Assembly (NCBI RefSeq): GCF_037042905.1 | Contig: NC_087245.1 | Location: forward strand, 30,320,001 to 30,384,000 | Direction: 5' to 3' | From: Lytechinus pictus | Taxonomy: Eukaryota > Echinodermata > Echinoidea > Temnopleuroida > Toxopneustidae | DNA length: 64,000 bases | Part shown: in pieces, positions 12,354 to 22,344 of the stretch | Position numbering within the stretch: the stretch's first letter is position 1 | Layout of the letters: the number at the start of each line of letters is the position of its first letter | Made by a program: the position numbers and the translations under genes | The notes under the pieces: model-generated | The model's database searches: none | What the model saw: only the letters and a program-made list of their open reading frames with translations | What the model was told of the DNA's origin: nothing

Positions 12354-12633
12354 GGAGCGTTGTGGCCCAGTGGATTAGTCTTCGGACTTTGAAACAGAGG
12401 GTCGTGGGTTCGAATCCCAGCCATTGCGTAATTTCCTTCAGCAAGAAACTGATCCACAGTGTGCTGCACTCAACCCAGGTGAGGTAAATGGGTACCGGTA
12501 GGAAGTAATTCCTTTAAAAGCTGTGTGCGCCATGAACGCCTAGCTTAGCCGGGTAAAATAGGAGCGCCTTGAGCACCTAACAAGGTGGATATGTGCGCAA
12601 TATACATACCCTATAATATTATTATTATTATTT
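12354..12633 (+). mobile_element. tRNA-derived SINE, full length, ATT tail
   Basis: A tRNA-like head carries a Pol III A box (tggcccagtgg, 12363-12373) and a perfect B box (ggttcgaatcc, 12407-12417). The body follows (ccttcagcaagaaactgatc, cacccaggtgaggtaaatgg-type segment, ggtaggaagtaattcc) and the element ends in an (ATT)n tail. An almost identical copy lies at 18819-19093. SINEs are moved by a LINE partner's enzymes. Which LINE serves this one is unknown. Confidence 0.85.
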
Positions 12634-12908
12634 CGTGTTCAAATTCTATTATTAAATTTTTTTGATCGCATCATTCTTACTTTTAGGAGAGGCTTACCTT
12701 TTGTGTACATTTATTTCAGTGTGCCCTTCCGTCTAATTCTCCAACTCCCGAACACATAATACACACACCAACACTCCTCACGTAAAAACGTATCTTCCTT
12801 TCTCTTTATTTCTCTCTTTTTTTCCTCTCTCGTTCTTTATTTCTCTGTTTTTTCCCACTTCCCCTCTGACCCCCCTCTCGCAACACTTCTTCGCTCCGCA
12901 TCGGCCCG

Positions 12909-13007
<99 letters not shown>

Positions 13008-13012
13008 GTCTG
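12909..13012. repeat. (CTTT)n microsatellite
   Basis: About 25 perfect copies of the tetranucleotide lie in a larger pyrimidine-rich tract (about 12780-13130). Open frames on the other strand here are only Lys/Glu/Arg artefacts of the repeat. Confidence 0.95.
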
Positions 13013-13583
13013 TCTTTACCCCCCCTCCCCTTTCTCGCAACTCTTCTTCCTCTCTTTATCATATTTATCTTCCCTTTTCTCTATATTTTTATCTGCCTGC
13101 CCCCCCCCCCTCTCTCTCTCTCTCGCACCCCTGCTTCATTCATTGTCTTTCATTGTCATTTCTTTTTTTGTTTTCGTACATACATAAATTATGATTTCAT
13201 CATGAAATGCAATGAAGTTGTGTGTGCGGGGGGGGGGGGACTTATCTTTCAATAACAATGGAAGGAATCGTTTGGAAATAATATTTGACAGTTTTGCAAG
13301 TATATCTGGATTAGAATATAAATACAGAAAAGACATGAACGTAGCTAGACAATGTTATAGAGGCACCCCTCTCGAACATGAAGGGAAAGGAATAGGTTTT
13401 GTTTTGGGTTGTGTGGATATGTCTGTCTTTCTTTTTTTTTTCTGATATTGTTTTAATGATATTATCTTGATCTTTCTTTCAGTACTTGTATCTTGATGCG
13501 TAAATGAAATTATTCGTCAATAAATCTAAGTGATCACTATGTTTTAATGAATTGAGGAATATAAAAATCAAATACGAGAACAT

Positions 13584-13753
13584 GTGGGTGTTTCATAAAG
13601 CTGTTCGTAAAGTTACGAACAACTTTACGCACGACTGGAACATGTTCTTAGGTCATAAACCAATTACATAGGGATATCACATAGCATAAGAAAGGATCAC
13701 CAGTCGTGCGTAAAGTCATTCGTATCTTACGAAAAGCTTTATGAAACACCCAC
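13584..13753. mobile_element. 170 bp palindromic MITE, copy 1
   Basis: The ends are perfect over gtgggtgtttcataaagc and continue as a near-palindrome around ttcgtaa...ttacgaa. The interior contains the blocks tttacgcacgactgg and ccagtcgtgcgtaaa. A second copy lies inverted at 50692-50851. It has no coding capacity. A target duplication is not obvious, so the superfamily is unassigned. Confidence 0.8.
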
Positions 13754-14067
13754 CAGGACCTTTAGGTCAAAAATGATAAAGAAACATTGTATTCTTTCGA
13801 GTTGGTGGGATTTATTAATTTCCTTTGGTACGAGCAGTTCAATAAATCACACATTTACAAGAAAATGAAGTTCATATCAATCACAAAATCAATCTCTTTG
13901 CACTATGTCATCCATATTTACACGGCAATCCTTTATAAATATATACAATCTTGTTATGTGCATATGCTGGAATAAACACTACTTAAAATACTCAACAATT
14001 TTGTTGTTCATGAGAGTTCATGAGAGCTATAAAGTAGCTATACCCTGGATAAATAAGATTTAGATGC

Positions 14068-14077
14068 ATTATTACTA

Positions 14078-14123
<46 letters not shown>

Positions 14124-14185
14124 CATTATTATTATTGATGATGTTGTTGTTATTATTATTATTATCGTCATTAGTAGCAGTAGTA

Positions 14186-14251
<66 letters not shown>

Positions 14252-14267
14252 AAGTAGTAGTATTACC
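14068..14267. repeat. compound (ATT)n and (AGT)n microsatellite
   Basis: A run of ATT triplets with a few interruptions passes into about 30 copies of GTA/AGT. It abuts the nested element that begins at 14396. Confidence 0.95.
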
Positions 14268-14445
14268 CGGGCTCTACAGAAGTAACCATGGTCAATGTCG
14301 TTCCAAAGCGGGTTACCATTCATTCAAAGTATAACCTTTTTTTTTGGGGGGGGGGGTGAAGTAATATGAGGATGTATTTACATTATCACGCTGATGGCTT
14401 GCGTCATCGCATCAGGTTGTCGCGTCCGGTCGGGCAATTATGTAA

Positions 14446-15630
14446 AGGCCCTTTCACAATTGACGTACGACCATTTGCGACCTTTTGGTCGTGCGACAGG
14501 CTGCAACAGGCATTAATCGCTAGTCATCTCATAAGATCGCACAGAGGCTTTCACAGTTGCAACAGCTGTCGTACAACAAAAACAACCAGTAAACCCCGTT
14601 GCACGAGTAATTCGCATATGCTCTTATCGTGCTCGTGCGATCACATGCGAGTGTTGCACGAGGAATGGCGAGTGGAACGGTCGCATACATGCGAATGAAA
14701 CGTAGTGCAATGTTGTAAGCCGTTGCGATCGGTCTTGCAACAGTCTTATGGCCCATATTATTATCGCAACCAGTCGCAAGACAGGTCTCTGTACATGTAG
14801 GTCGCTTGCACATGTGCAAGTGTTGCACGACCTCCGGTGAAGTAAATGCGACTACTTAGTTGTGCCACCTCTCGCACCAAGTCGTACAACGTTGAACAAC
14901 ACTTGCACGATGATCGCCCGACCGATGGTACGACCCCGGGTACGGCCTGATGCGAGTGAATCGATCGTATTTGATCGCGTTCGGATTTTGAACATGTTCA
15001 AAGTTCAGATGTGACCAGTCACGACTACCTCGAGTTCGTGCAACCGTCTACAACGACTGCGAGTGCTCGCAAGACACCAAGAGATCGATCGTGCAACAAC
15101 AAGAAAAAACTGTTGCAGGCGGTCGTAAACTGGTCGGACGTCAATTGTGAAAGGGGCTGAACGGTCGCATACATGCGAATGCAACGGTAGTGGAATGTAG
15201 TAAGCCGTAATTTCGATCGGTCTTGCAACAGTCTCATATTATCGCACCCAGTCGCAAGACTGGTCTCTGTATGTCTCCAGCACATGTGCAAGTGTTGTAC
15301 GACCTCCAGTCGACTAAATGCGACTATACTTAGTTGTGCCACCTCTCGCACCAAGTCGTACAACGTTGAACAACACTCACACGATGATCGCCCGACCGAT
15401 GGTACGACCTGTTGCGAGTGAATCAATCGTATCTGATCGCGTTTGGATTTTGAACATGTTCAAAGTTCAGATGCGACCAGTCACGATCACCTCCGACCAC
15501 CTCGAGTTTGTGCGATCGTCTACAACGACTGCGAGTGCTCGCAAGACACCAAGGGATCGATCGTGCAACTACAAGAAAAAACTGTTGCAGGTGGTCGTAA
15601 ACAGGTCGTACGTCAATTGTGAAAGGGGCT
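14446..15630. mobile_element. inserted inverted-repeat element with TAA target duplication
   Basis: It starts aggccctttcacaattgacg and ends with the complement cgtcaattgtgaaaggggct. It is flanked on both sides by TAA (14443-14445, 15631-15633). A 3 bp TWA duplication is characteristic of PIF/Harbinger transposons, so a non-autonomous Harbinger-type element is the best inference. The interior is unusually rich in gtcg, ttgcacgac and tgcgagt motifs and in CpG. Open frames inside are by-products of this composition. Confidence 0.65.
14675..15630. repeat. direct tandem duplication inside the Harbinger-like element
   Basis: The segment 14675-15158 is repeated as 15159-15630, both beginning gaacggtcgcatacatgcga and both ending with the right terminal repeat gtcaattgtgaaaggggct. 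The element therefore carries an extra internal right end. A four-base match, gaac, lies at the junction. Confidence 0.75.
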
Positions 15631-16242
15631 TAACCTGACCATTCGAGAAAGGGACCCCCTAAATTCCCGAAAGGTCGGAGCCAGTTCACCCGACGCTTTC
15701 AATTTTCAGTCAATATACGAATATTCCGATCAAATTTTCCCGATGTTTTGTGAAATTTGTTAGCCAAATCATATTTAGGGTCAGGTAAAAATTGGCCCCG
15801 ACCTTATGAGAATTTAGGGGGTCCTTTTCTCGAATAGTCGGGTAAAGTGATTGCCCGACCGGACGTGATGTGATGACACAAGCCCCGACACTGTATCCTA
15901 AAAATATAGTAAATTAATTCGTTTCGCATTAAAAAAAAGGTAGCCCGAGTCAACATTTGTCGGTTCTCATCAGGAAACTTATAATAAACAATACATCAAT
16001 GATATTCATATTAAAGATATTCATATTAAAGATATTCATATACCGGTATACATTTTACTTTTTGTGCCATAATATTTTTTTTCCCTAATTTTATGGGTAC
16101 GTAGCCTTTAGTTGGATTGACATAAGGTCGATCAAGCACATAGAAGATTAGCCCATGATATTTTGATTCTTTCAGTCCATTCAATATGCTTTTGCATTAT
16201 TTGAAATAGGTATTGATGAAAAATAGGTCATTACTATACAAG

Positions 16243-16436
16243 GTTTCCTTCAGCAAGAAACTCGTCCTCATTGTGCTGCACTCAACCCAGGTGAGGTGAA
16301 TGGGCACCCGGTAGGAAGGAATTCCTTGAATGCTTGAGCGACTAGGCAGCTCAGCTTAAGCCGGGGTAATAATAGCAGGGCCCGCTGGTAGAACAGTTTT
16401 CGAAACTGAAGTGGCTACCCTGGGTAAATATACCTA

Positions 16437-16506
<70 letters not shown>

Positions 16507-16535
16507 ATTATTATTATTATTATAAGGTTTGAGGA
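16243..16535 (+). mobile_element. 5'-truncated SINE with long (ATT)n tail
   Basis: It begins in the SINE body (tttccttcagcaagaaact) without the tRNA-like head. It then shares the caacccaggtgaggtgaatgg and ggtaggaaggaattcc blocks with the copies at 12354 and 18819. The 3' part diverges (ccgctggtagaacagttttc, gtggctaccctgggtaaata), so it may be a subfamily. The tail is about 90 bp of ATT. Confidence 0.7.
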
Positions 16536-17366
16536 CTCTCTCAGAAATTTACTATCAGGGTAATGATCAAAATCATGGATCTTTAGCACCTCACAACTTC
16601 TTAACTAAACAATATTAGTAAACCTTTTAAATTATTAAAACGTCGTGACTCATGATACCAACAATTTTCTAGTGAACTTATTTGTTTTGATTCAAAACTT
16701 TTCTATTGGAACCATGTTACTGTAGTTTACACCAAAAGTTACATATGAATACAGTATTCAGGTGATATTTTTTTAGTACAAGGTAAAGAAAACTCTACTC
16801 CATTTTATATAGACGTTGAAATGTCATATATTTCCCTCATCTCCAATTCACATTTCTGTTCTGATTGAAACTTGATTTCAGTGTAAAGATATCTAAACAA
16901 CTTCTTGTTCTCGTTCTCGTTGTTCTTGATGATGACATTATTTGGCAACATTCAATTTCTTCACCAAAGTTTTCCGCAGAGCATTACAATTGACCCTGCA
17001 TCGATGGCTGTGTGTACTTTTTGGAGGATGTAAGATCGTTAACAAACATTCTGGTTTACATTTCATAATCATCAAGTTGTCATCAATTTTATCACCATCA
17101 TTTTTATCATCATCACTGTCACGTTCAACGTCAACCAATATATACCTAATTGTCTACTTGTATATTACCACTGCTACCCCGTTCCTTATTGATCACTTCC
17201 GGATTCACATTGATCCTTTCAAAAATAACTTGGAGATATCATAATGACAATTATGGTTTATAATACTACGTAGAAAAAGATCAGCGGTAAATAATAGTGT
17301 CTTACGGTTCCTAGCGATTGGCGGCTCACATAACTTCGATCACCTTCCATCTAGCTGTTGCCTCAT

Positions 17367-17921
17367 CCGGGGGGGGGGGGCACTTACATTGACGAATGGA
17401 TACCACGCGCCACTAAAAAAAAACACGTAAAACGGATTTCTTTTTCTAGATAAGGGTGCCAAAACACTAGAATAATGAAAAACGGGTATCTATTTCGCTA
17501 GGAAAGCTATGTGTTAAGGGTCAAAATTGCGAGGGTGTAAAACGACCAAAATGTTTTATAAAGGATGTACTTTTTTGCCCCAACAGTCAACACTACGGGT
17601 TTTATGAGTCCGATTTGTGCGAGGTGTGTGAGGTGGGGCCGTACTAAACCCAATGATGTATGTGAGGGTAAAACCGACGTCCGTGACATTGTTTAGGGGT
17701 TCAATTCAGGGAATACTTGCCAAGGGTATCGTTTTGTTTCCAATACTTAATTAACTTACTTAATTAAGAGTAGGGTAGGGTTTCACACGCCAATACTTGT
17801 GAACGTGTGCATTTTCAGAATATGGAAAATACTTGTTTAGGGTACTTTTCGAGAACCCATGGTCGCGCATGGTATCCACTCGTCAATGGAAGTGCCCCCC
17901 CCCCCCGGGGGGGGGGGGGGG
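17367..17921. mobile_element. hAT-like non-autonomous element, copy A
   Basis: The left end (G-run then cacttacattgacgaatgg and ataccacgcgcc) and right end (cgcatggtatccactcgtc then aatggaagtg, C-run, G-run) are inverted repeats. The interior blocks (gggtatctatttcgctagga; aaatgttttataaaggatgt; tgcgcgaggtgtg-like; ttcagggaatacttgcca) match the complete copy at 52489-53039. The last 25 bases are a C-run joined to a G-run. The flanking 8-mers do not match well. It lies just downstream of the receptor stop codon, so the receptor transcript may run into or end inside it. Confidence 0.75.
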
Positions 17922-18049
17922 CTCATTCTATACCGTATCATCGCTTCTCTTTGGAAACAGTACTTTTTTTTATCTTTTTCACGGTGCAGTCCTATACTGT
18001 CCAACTGCAAGGCTGACGACCGATAAAACCCGTAAGGCCAAGTCATTGT

Positions 18050-18272
18050 TCACACTGGTGTGATTGATAATTCAGGAGCTCCATCAATGTCTGCGTCAGG
18101 TTCTGCATCTTCATTGCTTTTCAATTTTAACTTGCACTCTTCCATAGCTTCTTCGCCCTGGCAGATGTCACCGCTGAGTTCATCGCGACTCCCATCTTCC
18201 CGTATGCACCGGTGATGACCGCTCGAATTGTTGGTAGTACGTGTCACCATCTTGGAACATCTCTCACGGAAT
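18050..18272 (-). CDS. Methuselah-like GPCR, last exon (cytoplasmic tail)
   Basis: On the minus strand this follows a strong acceptor (pyrimidine tract then ttcccattccag). The first base completes the codon left open by the exon ending at 21468 (AG+A = Arg), after which the frame is open for 73 residues to TGA at 18050-18052. The peptide begins FRERCSKMVTRTTNN, is acidic in its second half (EEAMEEC, NEDAEPDADIDG) and ends APELSITPV. A Ser/Thr- and acid-rich tail is typical for the intracellular C-terminus of a receptor. The exon lies 3.2 kb from the previous one, and the intron is full of transposons. The join is inferred from splice signals and phase, not from a transcript. Confidence 0.7.
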
Positions 18273-18818
18273 CTGGAATGGGAAGGGGGTAGGATGGCGA
18301 TGGATGGTAGTTGGTCAAAGAAAGAGATGACATGACGAGGGGGAGATAAAAATACAAATACAGATTGCTACCATAATTTTGAACGTACGCACTCAAAAGT
18401 TATCTATCTGAGTTTAAGACTGAACGGAGAGTAAAGAAATAGAGGGAAAGAGAACCACAAAACATACGCACAAACAGAGGGAAAGAAAGAAAAGGGTGAA
18501 AAGATTATTTCGATTGAATTGAAAATTCAAGTCTTAATCTTATTTTTAAAAATGTAAACGTTTGCCTTTATGTTGATTTCTTGATCTTTATCGTGAGCTG
18601 TCATCATCCCATTCTTAAAGATGCAATAGCGCCGCCAGATAAGTCTTTTGACCACAGGTGAAAGAATTCCTGTCTGGAGCCACTAACATTGACGAGTGGA
18701 TACCATGCGCGACCAAAAAAACAAGTAAAAAGGATGCCTTTTTCAAGATAGGGCACGTTACGTACGTAACGTAATAAGGGTGTAAAAAACGCAAAAATAT
18801 TGAAAAAAGGGTATCTAT

Positions 18819-19093
18819 GGAGCGTTGTGGCCCAGTGGATTAGTCTTCGGACTTTGAAACAGAGGGTCGTGGGTTCGAATCCCAGCCATGGCGTAATTTC
18901 CTTCAGCAAGAAACTGATCCACAGTGTGCTGCACTCAACCCAGGTGTGGTAAATGGGTACCGGTAGGAAGTAATTCCTTAAAAAAGCTGTGTGCGCTATG
19001 AACGCCTAGCTTAGCCGGGTAATATAGGAGCGCCTTGAGCACCTAACAAGGTGGATATGTGCGCAATATAAATATCCTATATTATTATTATTT
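18819..19093 (+). mobile_element. tRNA-derived SINE inserted in the hAT-like element
   Basis: The A box (tggcccagtgg, 18828-18838) and B box (ggttcgaatcc, 18872-18882) are intact. The whole body is nearly the same as the copy at 12354-12633, and the tail is (ATT)n. The uninterrupted family sequence gggtatctatttcgct seen at 52627 shows exactly where it landed. The exact target duplication cannot be fixed because the ATT tail merges with 'tatt' at the site. Confidence 0.85.
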
Positions 19094-19382
19094 CGCTCTA
19101 AAAATATACGTGTTTAGGGTCAAATGTGCGGGGTTGATAAAACAACATCGAAATGTTTTATAAAGCCAAAGGATGTCCTTTTTGCCCTAACACTACGTGT
19201 TTAGAGTCAGATTTGCGCGAGGTGTGGAAGGTGGGGCCGTACTAAACCAAAATAATGGTGTATAAAGGTAAAACCGACTACCGACCGACCTGTGACATAA
19301 CAATAAAATATCGCAGTACTTGTTTAGGGGTTCATTTCAGGGAATACTTGCCAAGAGTACCGTTTTGTTTCCAATACTTGTT

Positions 19383-21043
19383 GTCACGTTTGGAAAATGC
19401 AAGAAAAATAATTCATCATTATTCATTTAATTTGAAACACCCTAAAATCAGGTGTGCAGTTTGAAGCATAAAAGGTTATGACAGAGAGAAATAAATAGAG
19501 ATAGAACGAATGATAGAGAGAAAGAGAGGAGGGCAGAATGTGCCATTGATGGTTGAGTGATCAATCCAGATGCCTGGTGTTCAATAGAGTGCTAGTTGTA
19601 TTGTGTGTAATGCATCTTGCCTAGCAATGAAAAGGAAAGTGGTATTGCATTAACCATTGTTAATGAACCTTAAACATGTTTTGCATGACTCTTTTGTATT
19701 AGCCTATGTGTGTAGATAGATAGCTGTTGCTGCTGTATTAGGAGAGTGGTGAGAAGACACACCCTATGAATCTGTCTTGGTGTGCAGAGGTGCGCATTAC
19801 CAGTTCTAGCCAAGAGATAGCTGGATTATTTCTGGTGATATTTATTTGAAAGCCAGAAGATGGCATTTTTCGTTGAAAGGTCTTCTTTACACTATAATTT
19901 CCAAGTTTGTCCCCTACACTTCCATCGGTGAGTGATCATTGGGATATCGTTATTACTAAGAAATGTGACTTTGTAAAGTGATGTATTCTGTAAAAGTTTA
20001 ATTGGGCATTGTAAATGGTGGAAAGCCCGATAAAATAATAATGATAAGATAAATCAAAATTCTATCAAACAAATGAGATTTTCAACAGACAGATTATTTT
20101 CATCTAGTTGAGTGCTGTAAAAGAAATGACTTTTAAGTATCGTTTACTTCAAAGAGAACACATATTATATATTTGTTTGTGCCTTTAATTGTTTTGTACT
20201 TTAGATGGCACATTACCCAGAGCTTGGGATTTTGAAAACATCGTTGTGTCCTCCTTCCAAGTGTCAATGAAGATTGGTCAAGCAATTGGACATTCGAACC
20301 AAAGTGCATGGCGTCGTAGAGTGGATACTAGTTGAACATTCATCACATCATGGTGAGCTGTATCAATTCAAATTAGACTGATGAACAATGACTCTAATGA
20401 GGAGTGAACTACTTCACACTTTTGAGAGTGATCACGAAACCATTGATAAATTTTGTCAACAAGTGATATGCCCAAATGTTTTGTATTGGCCAAGATTTAT
20501 TACAGAGCCAGTGAAAGCGTTACAGCTTGAGTTTAGTTTGATTATACAGTATAGTTTGAGAGTTTATTGACTCTCCGCATGGAACCTGTGGGTATTTCTG
20601 ATCCACATCCATAGTAATATTAAGAGGATTGAGAGATGGGAGAGAATGGTCATTGGAAGTGAGATATGTGGACAGTACAGGTCCACTACTCATATTTTAT
20701 GACAGATCATTGTATTCGGAAAGAGAATTATCACTTAGAAATTGGAGTGTAGTCATGGTAGTGAGGAACTACAAATAGTAACTCCTCATGTGTTCAACTT
20801 GAGGGGATTGTTTAAACCCTAAATTCCATACTGATACTGGTATCGTTGACTTATGAGAAATTTGTAAATGTGCGCACATAATATCCGACAAGTAGTTTAA
20901 TGTATACGAAAAGACCGTATCACCGTTGTGTAAGTGGTGAATTTGGATACTTGGAATTTGATTATGATTAAATGATTGATTTGTGGAGATCGTAAATGGC
21001 ATGTGTTTGTTATCATTATTCTGTATTATGCGTACCATGTGAC
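19383..21043. mobile_element. 1.66 kb unclassified insertion with 7 bp flanking duplication
   Basis: Both sides carry acttgtt (19376-19382 and 21044-21050). The intervening DNA starts GTCAC and ends GTGAC. Beyond those five bases the ends do not match well, so the terminal repeat is minimal. No domain-bearing ORF was seen. If copy B of the hAT-like element was split here, this is a separate mobile element. Otherwise the duplication is coincidence. Confidence 0.35.
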
Positions 21044-21467
21044 ACTTGTTAAAGGGTGCATTTTCAGAATATGGAAAATACATCGCTGTACTTGTTTAGG
21101 GTCTCAATTCTGGGAATACTTGTTAAGGGTAGGGTTTCACACGCCAATACTTGTTAAGGGGTGCATTTTCAGAATATGGAAAATACGTGTTTAGGGTGCT
21201 TTTCAAGACCCCGTGGTCGCGCATGGTATCCACTCGTCAATGGAAGTGGCCCCTCCGGGAAGTCATGGTAATGATCCATAAGGGTATATCTCGAATCCTT
21301 CGTGGGATATTGTTTTATTTCCAAAAAGGCCATACAATGACAGCGTTATAACATAACGTCGGCTTTTTCCCAAACCAATAAGGCACTCCAAAATCAATGG
21401 ATAAGTCCAATTTTGCATGAAGCCGATTATGCTCTTTATAGTATAATCACCTACTAATTTGAATTAC

Positions 21468-21640
21468 CTGTTCACTTTTGTGCTCCAGAGTTTACATGTG
21501 CCTCTATTACATGTAAATGCGGTTAGGATGTAGACACCTTGAAGGCTGTTTAACAAGATGAAGACATACCAGAGAACCGTTATAGCTGCCCAAGCGGCGA
21601 TGTAGGCGAATAGCCAAGTGAACCCCATTAATAAGGCGAT
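21468..21640 (-). CDS. Methuselah-like GPCR, TM6-TM7 exon
   Basis: The acceptor is tgtgtcctcag|ATCGCC and the donor AACAG|GTAATT. The 173 nt exon joins the large upstream exon in phase 0 (..MVSFK|IALLMGF..) and leaves two bases for the next exon. The peptide holds the class B hallmark sequences: ALLMGFTWLFAYIA for TM6 (family GxTWxF) and FILLNSLQGVYIL for TM7 (family NSLQGxxI). This completes the seven-helix domain started in the 22345-24857 exon. The 704 bp intron between the two exons shows no other feature. Confidence 0.88.
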
Positions 21641-22344
21641 CTGAGGACACAGAATATAGAGCATTGACAAATGTGCACTGTTAAAATAAAACTGTAAAAA
21701 AAATAGTAATTATCGAACACTATTTATACGATAGATGCACTGCAATCAACGTAAAAACACAATAGTCCGTTGTTTTTTTTTTACAAAGATAATTATATTT
21801 TACTTTGTTTTACATTTAACTTGTAATTCTACGTTACATATCACTGTATAAATACGCTTGGTTTGTTAAATCATTGTGCTGTCTGTTAGTAAAAGGGAAA
21901 CATCCGGTACATTTACGACTTTTCTTTGTAAAATTACTAGTATTTTTAACACTGTATGAGAAACTCGACGTCAAAGATAACACAAGCAATAACTACACAA
22001 GAAGTTAGGTATCAACCGATCAAAGCAGTCCAAATGACGATTATAAGTTTGGATGAAATGTTAACACGAGGCTAGAATAAAGGTAATCTTATCATCATGG
22101 ATAATGATTTTACAAAAGATATTGGCATCTTCGTCTCAAACCAACGTACTGACATCATTATCTTGCCCATCTAGGAATATCCTGTATTTTTCAAAAAACT
22201 AGGGCTATACGAATTCTTTCCCCCTTTTATATTGAATATTTAGACCTGGAAGAGAAAGCTTGATTTTACCAACCCGTCACATTCAGAAAATGTAACTACA
22301 AAAGATATAGCTGCATGGTTATTATAGACATACTGATCACGGAC

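Larger units (their letters stand above)
14396..15884. mobile_element. palindromic DNA element split by a second element
   Basis: The left arm (ggcttgcgtcatcgcatca and gtccggtcgggcaat) is the reverse complement of the right end (attgcccgaccggac and gatgacacaagcc). A second pair of complementary blocks (cattcgagaaagggacccc with ctaaattc; gaatttag with ggggtccttttctcgaata) lies at 15640-15682 and 15798-15841. Removing 14446-15630 plus one TAA restores a continuous palindrome of about 300 bp. No ORF and no clear target duplication at the outer ends. Confidence 0.7.
18678..21258. mobile_element. hAT-like element, copy B, interrupted twice, in the receptor intron
   Basis: The left end (ccactaacattgacgagtgg, ataccatgcgcgacc) starts at 18678. 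The sequence follows the 551 bp family consensus until 'gggtatctat', where a SINE intervenes. It resumes at 'ttcgct' and continues to 'ccaatacttgtt' at 19382. A block with the family's right half and right end (gtgcattttcagaatatgg; cgcatggtatccactcgtca) is found at 21044-21258. That block has a local duplication of the gtgcattttcagaatatgg segment and lacks about 30 bp expected at the join, so it could be a separate copy. Confidence 0.55.

Noticed and set aside
12778..13062. Open frames on the minus strand rich in Lys, Glu and Arg
   Set aside because: They are translations of the (CTTT)n microsatellite and have no sequence complexity.
14366..15638. Cys- and His-rich open frames at 14366-14698, 14529-14828, 15025-15426 and 15318-15638
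   Set aside because: They lie in a non-autonomous element with biased gtcg/ttgcac composition, and frames on both strands look alike for that reason.
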